Below are positions 17,898-27,908 of a DNA stretch of 64,000 bases, piece after piece. The stretch covers positions 124,001-188,000 of the forward strand of contig PBUB01000008.1 in the NCBI GenBank assembly GCA_002729885.1. The letters run 5' to 3'. The notes under the pieces are model-generated. The model did not search any database. It had not been told where the DNA came from and worked only from the letters and a program-made list of their open reading frames with translations. Source of the DNA: Spirochaetaceae bacterium. Lineage in GTDB: Bacteria; Spirochaetota; Leptospiria; Leptospirales; Leptonemataceae. Every line of letters begins with the position of its first letter. The stretch's first letter is position 1. A program made the translations under genes and the position numbers.

Positions 17898-18200
17898 GTG
17901 AATTTTTTCTCCAAATCAGGTGTATCGCGAATTGTAGTTTATAGTTCTGATTTGCGCGCTGAAGATCTTCCCCGTACGGGAGCACAGTTTCGCTCCTTGC
18001 AAGGCCAGCTTGAATCCAAAGTAACCGTTCTATTGAACGATGTAGAAGATCTATCGCTGCACTCATTGGCTCTGTTGCTCCGACTACTCAAGACTCTGGA
18101 GAATGGAGATCATGAGATTACCATCAGGTGCAATCCCCGAATATCGGAAAATCTACATTACCTGGGTCTCCACGCTTTGGTGCGAATTGAGGAGGCCTGA
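17898..18200 (+). CDS. STAS-domain protein, first gene of the chemotaxis operon
   Basis: A 100-residue protein with GTG start preceded by GAGAGG. The pattern LESKVTVLLNDVEDLSLHSL followed by ALLLRLLKTLENGDHEITI and ending LHYLGLHALVRI matches the STAS/anti-anti-sigma fold, with a Ser near the phosphorylation position (DLSLHS). It ends 2 bp before cheA. STAS proteins as first genes of che operons are known in other bacteria; here it may modulate kinase signalling, but no partner anti-sigma gene is adjacent. Confidence 0.7.
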   Translation: MNFFSKSGVSRIVVYSSDLRAEDLPRTGAQFRSLQGQLESKVTVLLNDVEDLSLHSLALLLRLLKTLENGDHEITIRCNPRISENLHYLGLHALVRIEEA

Positions 18201-18202
18201 AC

Positions 18203-20812
18203 ATGACCCTGAATTCCGAAGCATTCAAACAGGACTTTATCGTCGAGTGTCGTGATCTGCTGGATCGAGCCGAGTCCGTTATTCTGGATATTGAACAAGC
18301 CGTCACCTCCGATGGGTTGAATCAGCTCTTTCGAGCTGTTCATACGGTAAAAGGAAACCTATCTGCCTACTCCGGTCCGGGTATGATTGAATTACTGCAT
18401 GAATTGGAAACGCTTTTAAACGCCTATCGCGAAGGCTCCAGCCAGCCCGCCCAGGATGATATTGATTTGATACTGAAGGCCGTGGACTGGGTTCGCAATC
18501 AGCTTAATCTGGGCCTTGAAGCCACAGCGTCCAATGCAGAGCTTGTGGATCGCCTGGGCCAGCGAATGGGACGTGCTTCCTCGACCGCTGCTACCCGGGC
18601 CACGGAAACAGCAGATTCGGAAAGTCCGAGTTCGGAGCCATCCAGGAAGCCGGCGAAGTTAAGAATCCCCCGGGGATTGCTTGAGTCAGCCGCGAAGGAT
18701 CATCTGGAAGTCCTGATCGCAACGATTGAGGTATCCGGGCAGAATTGTAATTCATTATCAGAATACGTAGATCTATGCCGGAAACTGGAAGAAAAAGGCT
18801 GCAATCTAATTCAGAAAATAAGAACCGAAGAAATAACCGATCTTAACCAGAATTCAGCCTTAGAACTGGACTCGTGCATTCCAGCCTACATATTGCTAAC
18901 CGCCCCATCCATAGACCTGGATGTATTTTCTGGTATCGGTCTTCGCGTGGATCAAAAGAAATTCCTGAAACGTTCGCCGGCAAATGCAGTAACAGCCAAT
19001 CGCCCGGGGAATGCTGTCCCCCTTGCCCAATTGAGACAATCAGGTGAGGAAGCAACCGATTACGCAGAACAGGAGGGTGAGCCGAACGGCGGTGGGAGTT
19101 CCGGTCGCGAGAGCGCGGACAGCTCGAAAGCTGCGAAGCTGGAGAATCTTCGGGTTCCTCTACGGCTCATCGATAACCTGATTCGCCTGGCGGGTGCTAC
19201 CGTTGGAGCCAGAAATGAACTAATGCAGCTCATTCAGAGCTATGAAGATCCCAGGTTACAGCTTGTGGGCGGCAGGTTGGGCAAGATGGTCACTCAGATG
19301 CAAGAGGAGATCATGCTGACCCGCTTGCAGGAATTGCAGGCACTCTTCAGTCGGATCCCTCGAGTTGTTCGTGATGTTAGCAAGCAATCGGGTAAGAAGG
19401 TCGAACTGGAGTTTTCCGGTGCAGACGTTGAACTGGATAAGAATCTAATCGATGCTATCGGAGAGGGTATTTTTCATCTGGTCCGAAACTCCATTGATCA
19501 TGGAATAGAGAGCCCGGATGTGCGAATTTCCCTGGGTAAGCCGGAATCAGGCAAACTCAGTATCGGGGCCGAAGTTCGCAATGGAAGCGTTGTACTGTGG
19601 ATCTCCGATGATGGGAAAGGACTGGATTTACCGGCTTTGCGAAATGCTGCGGTGCGACTGGGGCTTTATTCTGCTGCGGATGCAGAAGCCCTTAGCGAGG
19701 AAGAAGTTGCAGAGCTGATTTTTCATCCAGGGTTATCCACAGCTCAAAACATTACGAATACCTCCGGTCGAGGAGTGGGCATGGATGCCGTCCGCGAAAC
19801 CTTCAAGAGCGCAGGTGGCAGCATTTCTGTTACCAGTCGTTCTGGTCGGGGCACTCAATTTCTGGCAACACTACCGCAGACATTATCCATCGTAACGTGT
19901 CTGACTGTGTCGGTTTCCGGCCGCTATTATGCTATTCCGCAAACAGGAGTGGAAGAGGTGGTTCTGTATCAGGCAGAACTCCTTGAAGAAGCAGGATCGG
20001 CCACCGTCTATCAGCTAAGAGGCCGTCTGATACCACTGGTTCGCCTCGGAACACTATTCGATGCCTCTACGGATGTACCTCCCGGGGACACATTTGTAGT
20101 AATTGTGAGAACGGAGCGCCAATCCTATGCTATCCATGTCGATTCCATCGGAAATACTGAAGAAATCCTGGTAAAACCTCTGGGGGAACATTTCCGGGGG
20201 AATTCTTTGTACTCCGGGGCTGCTGTTCTGGGGGATGGTACGGTTACTCCAATATTAGACATTTCCGGTCTCGCACGCTTTGCCGGTGTTCAATTCGTTC
20301 TTCGTGAGCAGACGGAACAGGTAGTGGAAGAAGAAAAGAACGATGTAGCAGGGCTCTACATTCTTTTTGATATCGCAGACCAGCGATTCGCAATTCCGGC
20401 TGAATGCAGTCCGCGAATCGAGAAATACAATGAAGACATCTGCGAATCAATGCTCGGATATCCAATTGCCCGATACAACAATCGAATAGTTCCCATCCTG
20501 GACCTGGCATTCTGGTGCGAACTTGAGAAAAGAGGGGAACCAGAATTTCTCCTGTTGCTCAAAAATGAGGGGGAGTATCTGGCCCTTGCTTCCGAGCTGA
20601 TTGTTGGAATCCAGACCAGTCTTCCTGCCCTGGAAAGCTGTGACCTCCATGAAGCGATGGCAGGGCAGGTCATATTAAACAACAAAACAATTCTCGTGCT
20701 GGATATTCTTGAACTTTTTCGCTGGAGAAAGGCGCGTCAGAGAGAACTGAATTCTCGCAGCCATGGGTCGGCAGGGGCTCTCTCTGAGGCGGCGAAGGAG
20801 TTAACATCATGA
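18203..20812 (+). CDS. cheA: Chemotaxis histidine kinase CheA with two CheW-like domains
   Basis: An 869-residue kinase. HPt/P1 domain at about residues 1-105 with phospho-acceptor H47 in AVHTVKGN; a linker region of unclear fold (about 140-300); P3 dimerisation region (about 315-385, LRLIDNLIRLAGATVGARNE); ATPase P4 with N box (FHLVRNSIDHGIE), G1 (ISDDGKGLD) and G2 (SGRGVGMDAV). Then two P5/CheW-like domains (about 560-680, ending near SGLARFAG, and about 705-840). The second CheW domain is extra compared with E. coli CheA. GAGGAGG precedes the ATG; its stop overlaps cheW (ATGA). Confidence 0.95.
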   Translation: MTLNSEAFKQDFIVECRDLLDRAESVILDIEQAVTSDGLNQLFRAVHTVKGNLSAYSGPGMIELLHELETLLNAYREGSSQPAQDDIDLILKAVDWVRNQLNLGLEATASNAELVDRLGQRMGRASSTAATRATETADSESPSSEPSRKPAKLRIPRGLLESAAKDHLEVLIATIEVSGQNCNSLSEYVDLCRKLEEKGCNLIQKIRTEEITDLNQNSALELDSCIPAYILLTAPSIDLDVFSGIGLRVDQKKFLKRSPANAVTANRPGNAVPLAQLRQSGEEATDYAEQEGEPNGGGSSGRESADSSKAAKLENLRVPLRLIDNLIRLAGATVGARNELMQLIQSYEDPRLQLVGGRLGKMVTQMQEEIMLTRLQELQALFSRIPRVVRDVSKQSGKKVELEFSGADVELDKNLIDAIGEGIFHLVRNSIDHGIESPDVRISLGKPESGKLSIGAEVRNGSVVLWISDDGKGLDLPALRNAAVRLGLYSAADAEALSEEEVAELIFHPGLSTAQNITNTSGRGVGMDAVRETFKSAGGSISVTSRSGRGTQFLATLPQTLSIVTCLTVSVSGRYYAIPQTGVEEVVLYQAELLEEAGSATVYQLRGRLIPLVRLGTLFDASTDVPPGDTFVVIVRTERQSYAIHVDSIGNTEEILVKPLGEHFRGNSLYSGAAVLGDGTVTPILDISGLARFAGVQFVLREQTEQVVEEEKNDVAGLYILFDIADQRFAIPAECSPRIEKYNEDICESMLGYPIARYNNRIVPILDLAFWCELEKRGEPEFLLLLKNEGEYLALASELIVGIQTSLPALESCDLHEAMAGQVILNNKTILVLDILELFRWRKARQRELNSRSHGSAGALSEAAKELTS

Positions 20813-21249
20813 CTGAAACGCAATTACTCTGCTGGAGAATTGGCCAGCAATATTTCGGGATCCCTCTGTCTGATTGCAAGGAAGTCAGGGAGCATGCGCG
20901 AGTCTATGACATCCCGGAATCTCGATCCTATGTGCTCGGCGTGGCTAACCTGCGAGGCGAGGTAGTGACTGTGATCGATCTCAAAAAGGTTGCTGGAATG
21001 CAGGATTCGCAAAGTGCCAGGCCTGAACTAAGCTCCTGCACTCTGGTTAGAATCAAAGACAATGAACAAGAGCTTGCCATAATGGTGGATTCACTTGCGG
21101 ACATTATGACGGTAGAAGAGAATCAGATGGAAGAACCGCCTGCAAATTTCAATGAGAGGCAGTTGGCCACTTCGCGTGCAGTGGTGCAGACAGAAAAGGG
21201 GATGCTAATAGTTCTTGCCGTCTCGGAGATCAAGAAGGTCGCGGATTGA
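20809..21249 (+). CDS. cheW: Chemotaxis adaptor CheW
   Basis: A 146-residue single-domain CheW. It has the usual beta-barrel signatures: LLCWRIGQQYFGIPLSDCKE, VLGVANLRGEVVTVIDLKKV, and LAIMVDSLADIMTV. It links the receptors to CheA in the polar array. AAGGAG lies before the ATG, and the start overlaps the cheA stop by 4 bp, so production is coupled. The mcp gene follows after 99 bp. Confidence 0.93.
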   Translation: MTETQLLCWRIGQQYFGIPLSDCKEVREHARVYDIPESRSYVLGVANLRGEVVTVIDLKKVAGMQDSQSARPELSSCTLVRIKDNEQELAIMVDSLADIMTVEENQMEEPPANFNERQLATSRAVVQTEKGMLIVLAVSEIKKVAD

Positions 21250-21348
21250 AAATGATGATCCGGAAAGGGTGATGTGGCTCATAATGGAGAAATTAATTAA
21301 TCATAGAGTGAATAGTAAGAAAAGTGTAGGTATCGGGAGATTCTAAAA

Positions 21349-23319
21349 ATGAAAAAAGTAAAAGGTAAAGGGGCGCCCGGAGAAAAGGGTGCAGGCTCAT
21401 TTTTGATGCGCATGACTCAAAGGGGATCCATTAAGGTTCGACTGTATGTGATTCTTGGAATTGTGCTGATTCCCATCGCAGTTGTTACAGCGGTCATCGC
21501 AAACAACCAGCTGGATTCGATTGCCAGAGCAGAGCAGGAATTGAAAGGAGCCCAGTATGCTGCTGTGGTTCGACCAATGTTGCGTTCCCTGGCAGAGCAT
21601 AGAGGTTTTTCCCTGCTTGCACTTTCCGGTGTTGCAGGGGCGAAGGACAAAGTAACGGAAGCAGAAAACAGAATTGATTCGATTCTAGAAAAGCTGAACG
21701 AAACGGATCGAGAGACCGGAGAATCCATTGATGCGGGGTCCAGGATTTCGGATCTCAAAGCATCCTGGAGGACTCTGACCCAGGCGGAGTTTGCAAGTAA
21801 TATTGAACTCATCCGAGCCTATAATCCAATGTTCAATGAGGTGCTGGATTTCCAGAGATTTATCGGGGATTCATCTGGAATGGTTCTTGATGCCGATGCA
21901 AGCAGGTACTACTTGAATGATACAGCCTTGAATGATCTGCCCGTGGTCGTAAAGGCTGCGGCAGATGCCAGGGCCTATGGAATTCATGCCATTTCTACTG
22001 GTGACTCCGGATCAGCCGCAAGGGTACTGGGTGCCCAGAATTTGATTCGCACAACAATGAAATCCGCGGATGAGTCCTTCGATCTAATCGTAAAATTCAG
22101 TCCTCAGCTTGAGTCCAGACTTATCGCCCCGAGAAAGAAGGCACATGATGCGACCTCTGCAATGGATCAGATGATCGACGAATACTTCGCCGCAGACCGA
22201 CATGAGAACTTAGACGCGGAAAAGTTTGCTCTGGTGGTGCAGAATGCTCTGGAAGCCCAGGAAGAGTTACTCAGCCTTGCTACCACCACTTCTGAAGAAT
22301 CCCTGGAGGCAGGCAAGGCCAGCGAAATTCGAAATGCCAGCATCTTGATTGGTTCCGTGGCCCTTTGTGTAGTAATCGCCATACTGCTCCTGATTCTCAC
22401 AATTCGAGGAATCAGTGGTCCGCTAGAAAGAACCGGTAATGAAGTGCGAAAGATGGCTGAGACACTATCTCACTCCAGCCAGGGTTTATCCGCCGGCAGT
22501 GAAGAGATGTCCACCCAGGCCACCAGTATAGCTGCCTCCGCAAACCAGACAAATCAGAATATCCAGTCCCTGACCAGCGCTATTGAGGAAATGTCCACTT
22601 CTGTGGATGAGGTGGCCCGTAGAGCATCCGAAGCTTCTGCATTGGCGCGCGATGCAAACGAGGCAGCCACAGAAACCGGTACAGTCATAAGTCGTCTTGG
22701 CGAGGACGCTTCTTCCATCGGAGAGGTCATTGAGACCATTGCAGGTATTGCAGCACAAACGAATCTCCTCGCCTTGAATGCTGCCATTGAGGCGGCCGGG
22801 GCAGGCGAGGCTGGCAAAGGTTTTGCTGTGGTTGCATCAGAGGTTAAAGAACTGGCGCATCAGACCAGCGCATCTTCCACGCAAATCAAAGACAAGATCG
22901 CAGCAGTCCAGGAAAGTACTCAAAGAACCATTGTGGCTATCGAAAAGATTACCAATGTAATTGCTCAGGTTACAGACATCAGTGGGTCCATCGCCTCGTC
23001 GGTGGAGGAGCAATCCATTACTTCCAAGGAGATTGCAGCAAATGTTACAGAGATTTCAACAGCGGTAGGAGAAGTGACGCGAAACATTACCGGAATCTCT
23101 ACAGCATCACAGGAAGGGGCACGCGAAGCAGCCCGAACATTCGAAGTATCGACGGGCCTCAAGGTAGCGGCAGATACTCTTTACGAAGTGATTTACGCAA
23201 CGCGAAAATCCAATGATTCGGATTCGGATGACTTTGATGCTCCTTCCGGTGCGTCTCCTGACAAGGAAAAGGACTCTTCCGGCATATCCAGTCTGGAATT
23301 ACCTCAGGGAACTATTTGA
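21349..23319 (+). CDS. Methyl-accepting chemotaxis protein with NIT-type sensor domain
   Basis: A 656-residue receptor: basic N-terminus, first membrane helix at about residues 28-48, periplasmic all-helical domain (about 50-325) with the pattern of nitrate/nitrite-sensing NIT domains ([34 protein letters not shown]), second membrane helix (about 327-348), a short or degenerate HAMP, then the signalling domain. The hairpin tip reads [14 protein letters not shown] ([20 protein letters not shown]): the conserved Arg of AARAGE is Gly. GGGAGA precedes the ATG. Position between cheW and cheB suggests it is the dedicated receptor of this operon. The ligand is inferred only. Confidence 0.92.
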   Translation: MKKVKGKGAPGEKGAGSFLMRMTQRGSIKVRLYVILGIVLIPIAVVTAVIANNQLDSIARAEQELKGAQYAAVVRPMLRSLAEHRGFSLLALSGVAGAKDKVTEAENRIDSILEKLNETDRETGESIDAGSRISDLKASWRTLTQAEFASNIELIRAYNPMFNEVLDFQRFIGDSSGMVLDADASRYYLNDTALNDLPVVVKAAADARAYGIHAISTGDSGSAARVLGAQNLIRTTMKSADESFDLIVKFSPQLESRLIAPRKKAHDATSAMDQMIDEYFAADRHENLDAEKFALVVQNALEAQEELLSLATTTSEESLEAGKASEIRNASILIGSVALCVVIAILLLILTIRGISGPLERTGNEVRKMAETLSHSSQGLSAGSEEMSTQATSIAASANQTNQNIQSLTSAIEEMSTSVDEVARRASEASALARDANEAATETGTVISRLGEDASSIGEVIETIAGIAAQTNLLALNAAIEAAGAGEAGKGFAVVASEVKELAHQTSASSTQIKDKIAAVQESTQRTIVAIEKITNVIAQVTDISGSIASSVEEQSITSKEIAANVTEISTAVGEVTRNITGISTASQEGAREAARTFEVSTGLKVAADTLYEVIYATRKSNDSDSDDFDAPSGASPDKEKDSSGISSLELPQGTI

Positions 23320-23362
23320 TTCTACGAACCTGCACGCAGCTTCAGAAATAAGGAGTAATGAA

Positions 23363-24418
23363 GTGAACAGTAGACATCGAGTGATGATCGTAGACGACTC
23401 CAGCGCATACCGTCGCGTGATTCGTCACTGCCTGGAGCGGACTTCCAATATTGAAGTAGTGGCAGAAGCGGCAAACGGTCAACTGGCAATGCCGCTAATG
23501 CGAGAGTTCGCACCAGGCATCGTCATCCTGGACCAGGAAATGCCGGTAATGAATGGCCTTGAAACCCTGAAGAGAATTCGCGATCAGTATCCGCATATCG
23601 GTGTGATCATGTTTAGCAGTCACACTATCGAGGGTGCGCAGGTAACGTTGAAGGCTCTGGAAATGGGAGCCCTGGATTTCGTCGCCAAACCTGTGGGTAC
23701 GGATCCTGTGGATTACATCAGGCAACAATTGGTGCCTCTCATTCAGGCCCTGCAGGTTTCTGAGACAACGGCCGATCTGAATGTGGCCAGCGTTCCGGCT
23801 CGACCTGATCAGGCAGCAATTGTTGGAATTGGAATATCAACAGGCGGGCCGGTGGCTTTGCGAGAGCTTCTGGGAAATCTCCCTGGAGATTTAACCACTC
23901 CCATCCTGATTGTTCAGCATATGCCGCCTTTGTTTACCCGACAATTGGCGGATACTTTATCCGGAATTTGTTCTCTGCCAGTTTTTGAAGCCCAGAATGG
24001 TCAGGCCATTGGACCAGGGGTCTATATTGCGCCCGGTGGAAGACATATGGAAGTTCGAGGAAGTGAGCGCGGAGTCCAGATTCATATTCACGATGGAGAT
24101 CCTGAGCTTCATTGTCGGCCCTCGGTAAACATTCTGTTTCGCTCCCTTGCTCGAGTATACGGAGCGTCTGCGGTCGGCATCATTATGACCGGTATGGGGG
24201 AGGACGGATATGCGGGGATTCGTGAACTGCACCGAGCTAATGCCCGGGTATATGCTCAAAGCCCGGAGTCCTGCCTGATTTTCGGAATGCCTTCGCGCCC
24301 GGTCAGGGAAGGTCTGGTCCAGGGTATTGGAGATATTAAAAGACTGGCAACCTGGGTAGCGGGAACAGGGCGTCGCGCCGTACCAAAATTGGAGAATCAG
24401 AAACCATGCACACTATGA
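23363..24418 (+). CDS. cheB: Chemotaxis methylesterase/deamidase CheB
   Basis: About 351 residues from the GTG at 23363, which has AAGGAG 7 nt upstream; the open frame extends further 5' (to 23213) but that part overlaps mcp. Receiver domain (about 1-125) with VMIVDDSSAYRR, acceptor Asp in IVILDQEMPVMNG and Lys in FVAKPVG. Catalytic domain (about 150-345) with the triad Ser in GISTGGPVAL, His in VQHMPPLFT and Asp in MTGMGEDGYAG. It removes methyl groups from receptors and adapts the response when phosphorylated by CheA. The 3' end overlaps cheR. Confidence 0.95.
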   Translation: MNSRHRVMIVDDSSAYRRVIRHCLERTSNIEVVAEAANGQLAMPLMREFAPGIVILDQEMPVMNGLETLKRIRDQYPHIGVIMFSSHTIEGAQVTLKALEMGALDFVAKPVGTDPVDYIRQQLVPLIQALQVSETTADLNVASVPARPDQAAIVGIGISTGGPVALRELLGNLPGDLTTPILIVQHMPPLFTRQLADTLSGICSLPVFEAQNGQAIGPGVYIAPGGRHMEVRGSERGVQIHIHDGDPELHCRPSVNILFRSLARVYGASAVGIIMTGMGEDGYAGIRELHRANARVYAQSPESCLIFGMPSRPVREGLVQGIGDIKRLATWVAGTGRRAVPKLENQKPCTL

Positions 24419-25266
24419 CAAATACCGAAATGTATGGGAATGTGAGGCAGATCATCAGTGATCTCACGGGAATTCAAATTGGCAGCGATAAGGAATATCT
24501 GATTCCGGCCCGCCTTTCCGGACTACTCAGCAAATATAGAATTTCTTCGTTCGATGATCTGGCGCGAAGTGCCCAGGAAAATGCGATACCGGGATTAAAG
24601 GACGACTTCATTGAGCAGGTATCTACTCACGAAACCACCTTTTTCAGGGATGAAAGTACGTTTACTGCCATTAGTGCCCAGATCCTGCCAGAGTGGATCC
24701 TGAGAAATGAACACGAGAGGCCGAAGTTAAGAATCTGGAGTATGGCCTGCTCTACAGGTCAGGAACCTTATTCCCTGGCGATGTTGATTCACAGAAAACA
24801 CCCGGCTCTCTTTGAGAATATGGAAATACTGGCCACGGATGTCAGTCGGTTGAGTGTCCAGCATGCGAGTGCCGGGCTTTACAATTCCTATTCTGTAGGT
24901 CGGGGGCTTCCGGAGGAGTATCTGTCCAGATACTTTAGAAAGGCTGGCGACAATCATCAGGTGTCTGAGGAAATCCGAAGAGTAATCAAATTCGATACGC
25001 TCAACCTGCTAGCAGAAGGTTATCCGGGCGGCTGGGATATTGTACTGTGTAGAAATGTACTCTTCTATTTTGATATGCCTCTGCGAAAGAAGATACTGGA
25101 GCGCATCAGGCAAGCTCTTTCGCCGGACGGTGTCTTGATTCTGGGTTCAGCCGAATCGGTGGATGGATTTCTGGATCAATACATAATTCGAGAATGTGGA
25201 CTCGCAAGATATTACGAAATAAAATCCAGCCGGGTGACCTTTCCGGCAACAAAAAAGGAGAAATGA
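24406..25266 (+). CDS. cheR: Chemotaxis methyltransferase CheR
   Basis: A 286-residue SAM-dependent methyltransferase with the N-terminal helical CheR domain and the catalytic domain: STHETTFFRDESTF, WSMACSTGQEPYSLAM (SAM-binding GxG-like), ILATDVSRLSV and DIVLCRNVLFYFDMP. It methylates receptor glutamates. Two in-frame starts are possible: 24406 (GGAG about 11 nt upstream) and 24415, whose ATGA overlaps the cheB stop. Either way it is coupled to cheB. Confidence 0.95.
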   Translation: MHTMTNTEMYGNVRQIISDLTGIQIGSDKEYLIPARLSGLLSKYRISSFDDLARSAQENAIPGLKDDFIEQVSTHETTFFRDESTFTAISAQILPEWILRNEHERPKLRIWSMACSTGQEPYSLAMLIHRKHPALFENMEILATDVSRLSVQHASAGLYNSYSVGRGLPEEYLSRYFRKAGDNHQVSEEIRRVIKFDTLNLLAEGYPGGWDIVLCRNVLFYFDMPLRKKILERIRQALSPDGVLILGSAESVDGFLDQYIIRECGLARYYEIKSSRVTFPATKKEK

Positions 25267-25270
25267 GATT

Positions 25271-25627
25271 ATGAAAACAGTTCTGGCAATCGACGATTCT
25301 GAGGCTATGCTGAATATGGTGAAGCAAACGCTGGAATTTGGTGGGTATCGCGTCCTGACCGCAGAGAATGGTTCCGCTGGTCTGGAGCAATTTCGAAATG
25401 GCAATCCGGATTTAATCGTTACGGATATTAACATGCCGGTCATGGATGGGCTTGCGTTGATCAAAGCGGTTCGAGGCGTAAATACAGAAGTGCCAATCTT
25501 AACTCTAACAACTGAATTTGAAGAAACGATGAAATCTTCAGGTTTTGAGGCCGGTGCCAATGGCTGGATTGTAAAGCCCTTTGTCCCGGCTCAGTTTCTG
25601 GATATAGTAAAACAAATCATGGATTGA
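25271..25627 (+). CDS. cheY: CheY-type single-domain response regulator
   Basis: A 118-residue stand-alone receiver: AIDDSEAML (acidic pair), acceptor Asp in LIVTDINMPVMDG, Thr in LTLTTE and Lys in WIVKPFVP. Expected to carry the signal from CheA to the flagellar switch. AAGGAG lies 10 nt before the ATG, 4 bp after cheR. Leptospirales encode several CheY-like proteins, so it could also act as a phosphate sink. Confidence 0.92.
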   Translation: MKTVLAIDDSEAMLNMVKQTLEFGGYRVLTAENGSAGLEQFRNGNPDLIVTDINMPVMDGLALIKAVRGVNTEVPILTLTTEFEETMKSSGFEAGANGWIVKPFVPAQFLDIVKQIMD

Positions 25628-25631
25628 TGAG

Positions 25632-26960
25632 GTGGATTTGCGCGAAAAAAATACAGTGCTGGTTCTCATGGAAGATGGGCACGGCTCCGCCCTTACTTTG
25701 AAACGGAACGGTTTTGAGGTGAAGCTGGCAGATTCGCTGTCCGTGGAAGGAAACGAAAGTGCGGACTGCGCTGCCATCCTCACCGATATCGCCGAAGAAG
25801 ATGGTGCGATAACCATTGATAGGCTGGAGAAAGCATTTCCTGATTCTCCCATAGTCGCCATGGTGGAAGGATCTTTGTCGCCAGCCCTCAGAAAGAGGTT
25901 ATTTGCATGTCTGCAGAAAGGTGTAGCGGCGGTGTCCATTGTCTCCAGTGTTGAGCAGGCGATAATATATGGAACGGAGTTACAGGCCACCAGGGGGTTA
26001 CAGTCTGCCGAGAGATTGAAATTCATGAATAAACTGGAGTGGCTCCTCTGGAAAAGGAACAGTGAAAGCCGACAGTTTATTAACTTTGGAGTAAAAATGG
26101 TAGCCAACCTCCGACATTCCATCGCCCAGGGAAAAGGAGTGGGATCTCTGTTAACGCAGGCAGAACTACTGGGGATGCAGGCTTCGGCCGAGGAGGACTA
26201 TGTCCGTATCCCGGTTTCAGCCCTGCATGCTCTTACTGAGAATGCAGCGGCAGTGCGAAGCTGGATTTCTTCGCTGGAAAGGTTTGCCAGTATTGAAGAC
26301 CGGAAGTATGGCCATTCCACACTGAATCAACTCCAGTTGAACCAGTGCCTGGAGAATGCGATTCGGGATGTCGAACCGTTCAGGAGAATCCAGAATCAAA
26401 GGGTTTATCGTGAGCCAATCAGGTTTGCAGGCCTGGTTCAGGGGAATTGCGATGCCCTGGAATTGACGTTTCGGGAGCTTCTTACAAATGCATTTAAGTA
26501 CTCTCCGGAAGATTCATCCATCCATATAATATGCTTTCGTGGCTGCGATTCTGTTAGCATTGGAATACTGAATGATCCGGTGGGAGGTCAGGATTCAGGC
26601 GAAAAGATAGAGGATGCAATGCTTCCCTTTTTCAGATTCAGTAATGTATACAACGATTCATATATGGATGAGGAACTTGGATTGGGTATTGGCTTGTCGG
26701 TTATTCAGGATGCAATCCAGCAAAACAATGGAACAGTGCAGGTACGGTGGGTTATGGACCATACTGGCGATGAGCACAGCCGTAAGCGCTTTATGGCGGA
26801 GCTCATATTACTCTCAGGCAGCACGGAGATGTGCAGTCCCGAGCCTGAGCTGGACCTACAAAGATACAGGGCCCATGAAGGAGAGAGCGGCTTTGTCCAG
26901 GAGGATCCTGTAGCGCAGCTTCCTTCTAGTTCAGGGAGTAGTGGTGCAGGTTTCCGGTAA
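25632..26960 (+). CDS. Sensor histidine kinase with degenerate receiver-like N-terminus
   Basis: A 442-residue soluble protein, GTG start 4 bp after cheY. Residues 1-120 have the hydrophobic rhythm of a receiver (NTVLVLMEDGHGSALTLKRN, CAAILTDIAEED, IVAMVEGS), but the acceptor region is TDIAEEDGA and the Lys motif is missing. The C-terminal half has an ATPase domain with N box (LTFRELLTNAFKYS) and G2 (LGLGIGLSVIQDAI); the F box is FFRFSNVY. A His in ANLRHSIAQG may be the phospho-acceptor. It is the last gene of the che operon and may feed or drain phosphate to CheY; no membrane segment is seen. Confidence 0.8.
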   Translation: MDLREKNTVLVLMEDGHGSALTLKRNGFEVKLADSLSVEGNESADCAAILTDIAEEDGAITIDRLEKAFPDSPIVAMVEGSLSPALRKRLFACLQKGVAAVSIVSSVEQAIIYGTELQATRGLQSAERLKFMNKLEWLLWKRNSESRQFINFGVKMVANLRHSIAQGKGVGSLLTQAELLGMQASAEEDYVRIPVSALHALTENAAAVRSWISSLERFASIEDRKYGHSTLNQLQLNQCLENAIRDVEPFRRIQNQRVYREPIRFAGLVQGNCDALELTFRELLTNAFKYSPEDSSIHIICFRGCDSVSIGILNDPVGGQDSGEKIEDAMLPFFRFSNVYNDSYMDEELGLGIGLSVIQDAIQQNNGTVQVRWVMDHTGDEHSRKRFMAELILLSGSTEMCSPEPELDLQRYRAHEGESGFVQEDPVAQLPSSSGSSGAGFR

Positions 26961-27071
26961 ATGCTTTGTAGATCAATAGGCGGCTCCCCATGGCTTTACA
27001 AACGCTCGGGATAAATCAAAGATTCCGCGGTTGCAAATCAATTGCAGAATAGAATCAAATCAATACAGGCA

Positions 27072-27908
27072 CTACCGAGTGAGCACATGAAACAGAAAGA
27101 AGTTCTCTACAGGCATCTTACCCGGGCTGAATCCAGTGAACGAACTGAAATCACGTATCATATGAGCCTGATCAAAGAACTGAGATTTCTGCCTCATTTC
27201 CTTCCACCGAGGTTTCCGTCCAGAAAACTGATCGTTGAAGAGTTTTGTGAATCTCTCGATGCGCGCAAACATTTTGGGTGAGATTCCTGTAATCTCTTTG
27301 AATGATCTTCGTAGATTTCTCTCGGATACAGCCAGCTCATCGGCTACTGTGCGAATATCTATTCCATAGCCCATCTCCTGCATTACAGCCAGGGCATTCT
27401 GTACATTGTGAAGTTTGCCCGGTACAGACTCGGGCAGAAAGCCGCGCAGGAAATTGAATACCAGTTGCCCTTTGCGCCATACATCATCGGTTTCCTGGAG
27501 AGCTTCGATTATTGTGGCCTGCTTTCTTGCCGGAATTATTGCAGTGGCATCCACCGAGATGTCGGTGATGCGAAATGCTTGCTCGCGAAATAAGGAGTAG
27601 AAGCCAATGGGGGTAAATTCCACAATCATCAGCTTGATCATACTGGCTGGAGTGAAAAATCCATATTTCTTCGAAACCATACCACTGAAGCATATATCCG
27701 GTACGATTTCCGGTTCTCCGTTAATGCTGGAAAACACAGGATCGGAATACTGAAGCACCATCACCGTGCTGGTCCATGCAGGTACAAATTGTTCGATTCC
27801 GGTATTGGGCGCTTCGATCAAATACATCTTGCGGACGTAGGGAGCTAGATCCACCGGCGGACTGAAATGTAAGAATCTTGGCTCAGGTATGGTTACGGGA
27901 ACGGACAT
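27072..27908 (-). CDS. AraC-family transcriptional regulator
   Basis: A 278-residue protein. The N-terminal region (about 1-150; FLHFSPPVDLAPYVRKMYLI) matches the DUF6597-type sensor half found in many AraC regulators. The C-terminal DNA-binding half has two helix-turn-helices: IRTVADELAVSERNLRRSFK with EITGISPKMFARIERF, and FDQAHMIRDFSSFTGFSPGK. This is the classic AraC signature. No ribosome binding site is obvious before the ATG. It converges with the che operon; the target is unknown, possibly itself. Confidence 0.9.
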   Translation of the reverse strand: MSVPVTIPEPRFLHFSPPVDLAPYVRKMYLIEAPNTGIEQFVPAWTSTVMVLQYSDPVFSSINGEPEIVPDICFSGMVSKKYGFFTPASMIKLMIVEFTPIGFYSLFREQAFRITDISVDATAIIPARKQATIIEALQETDDVWRKGQLVFNFLRGFLPESVPGKLHNVQNALAVMQEMGYGIDIRTVADELAVSERNLRRSFKEITGISPKMFARIERFTKLFNDQFSGRKPRWKEMRQKSQFFDQAHMIRDFSSFTGFSPGKMPVENFFLFHVLTR

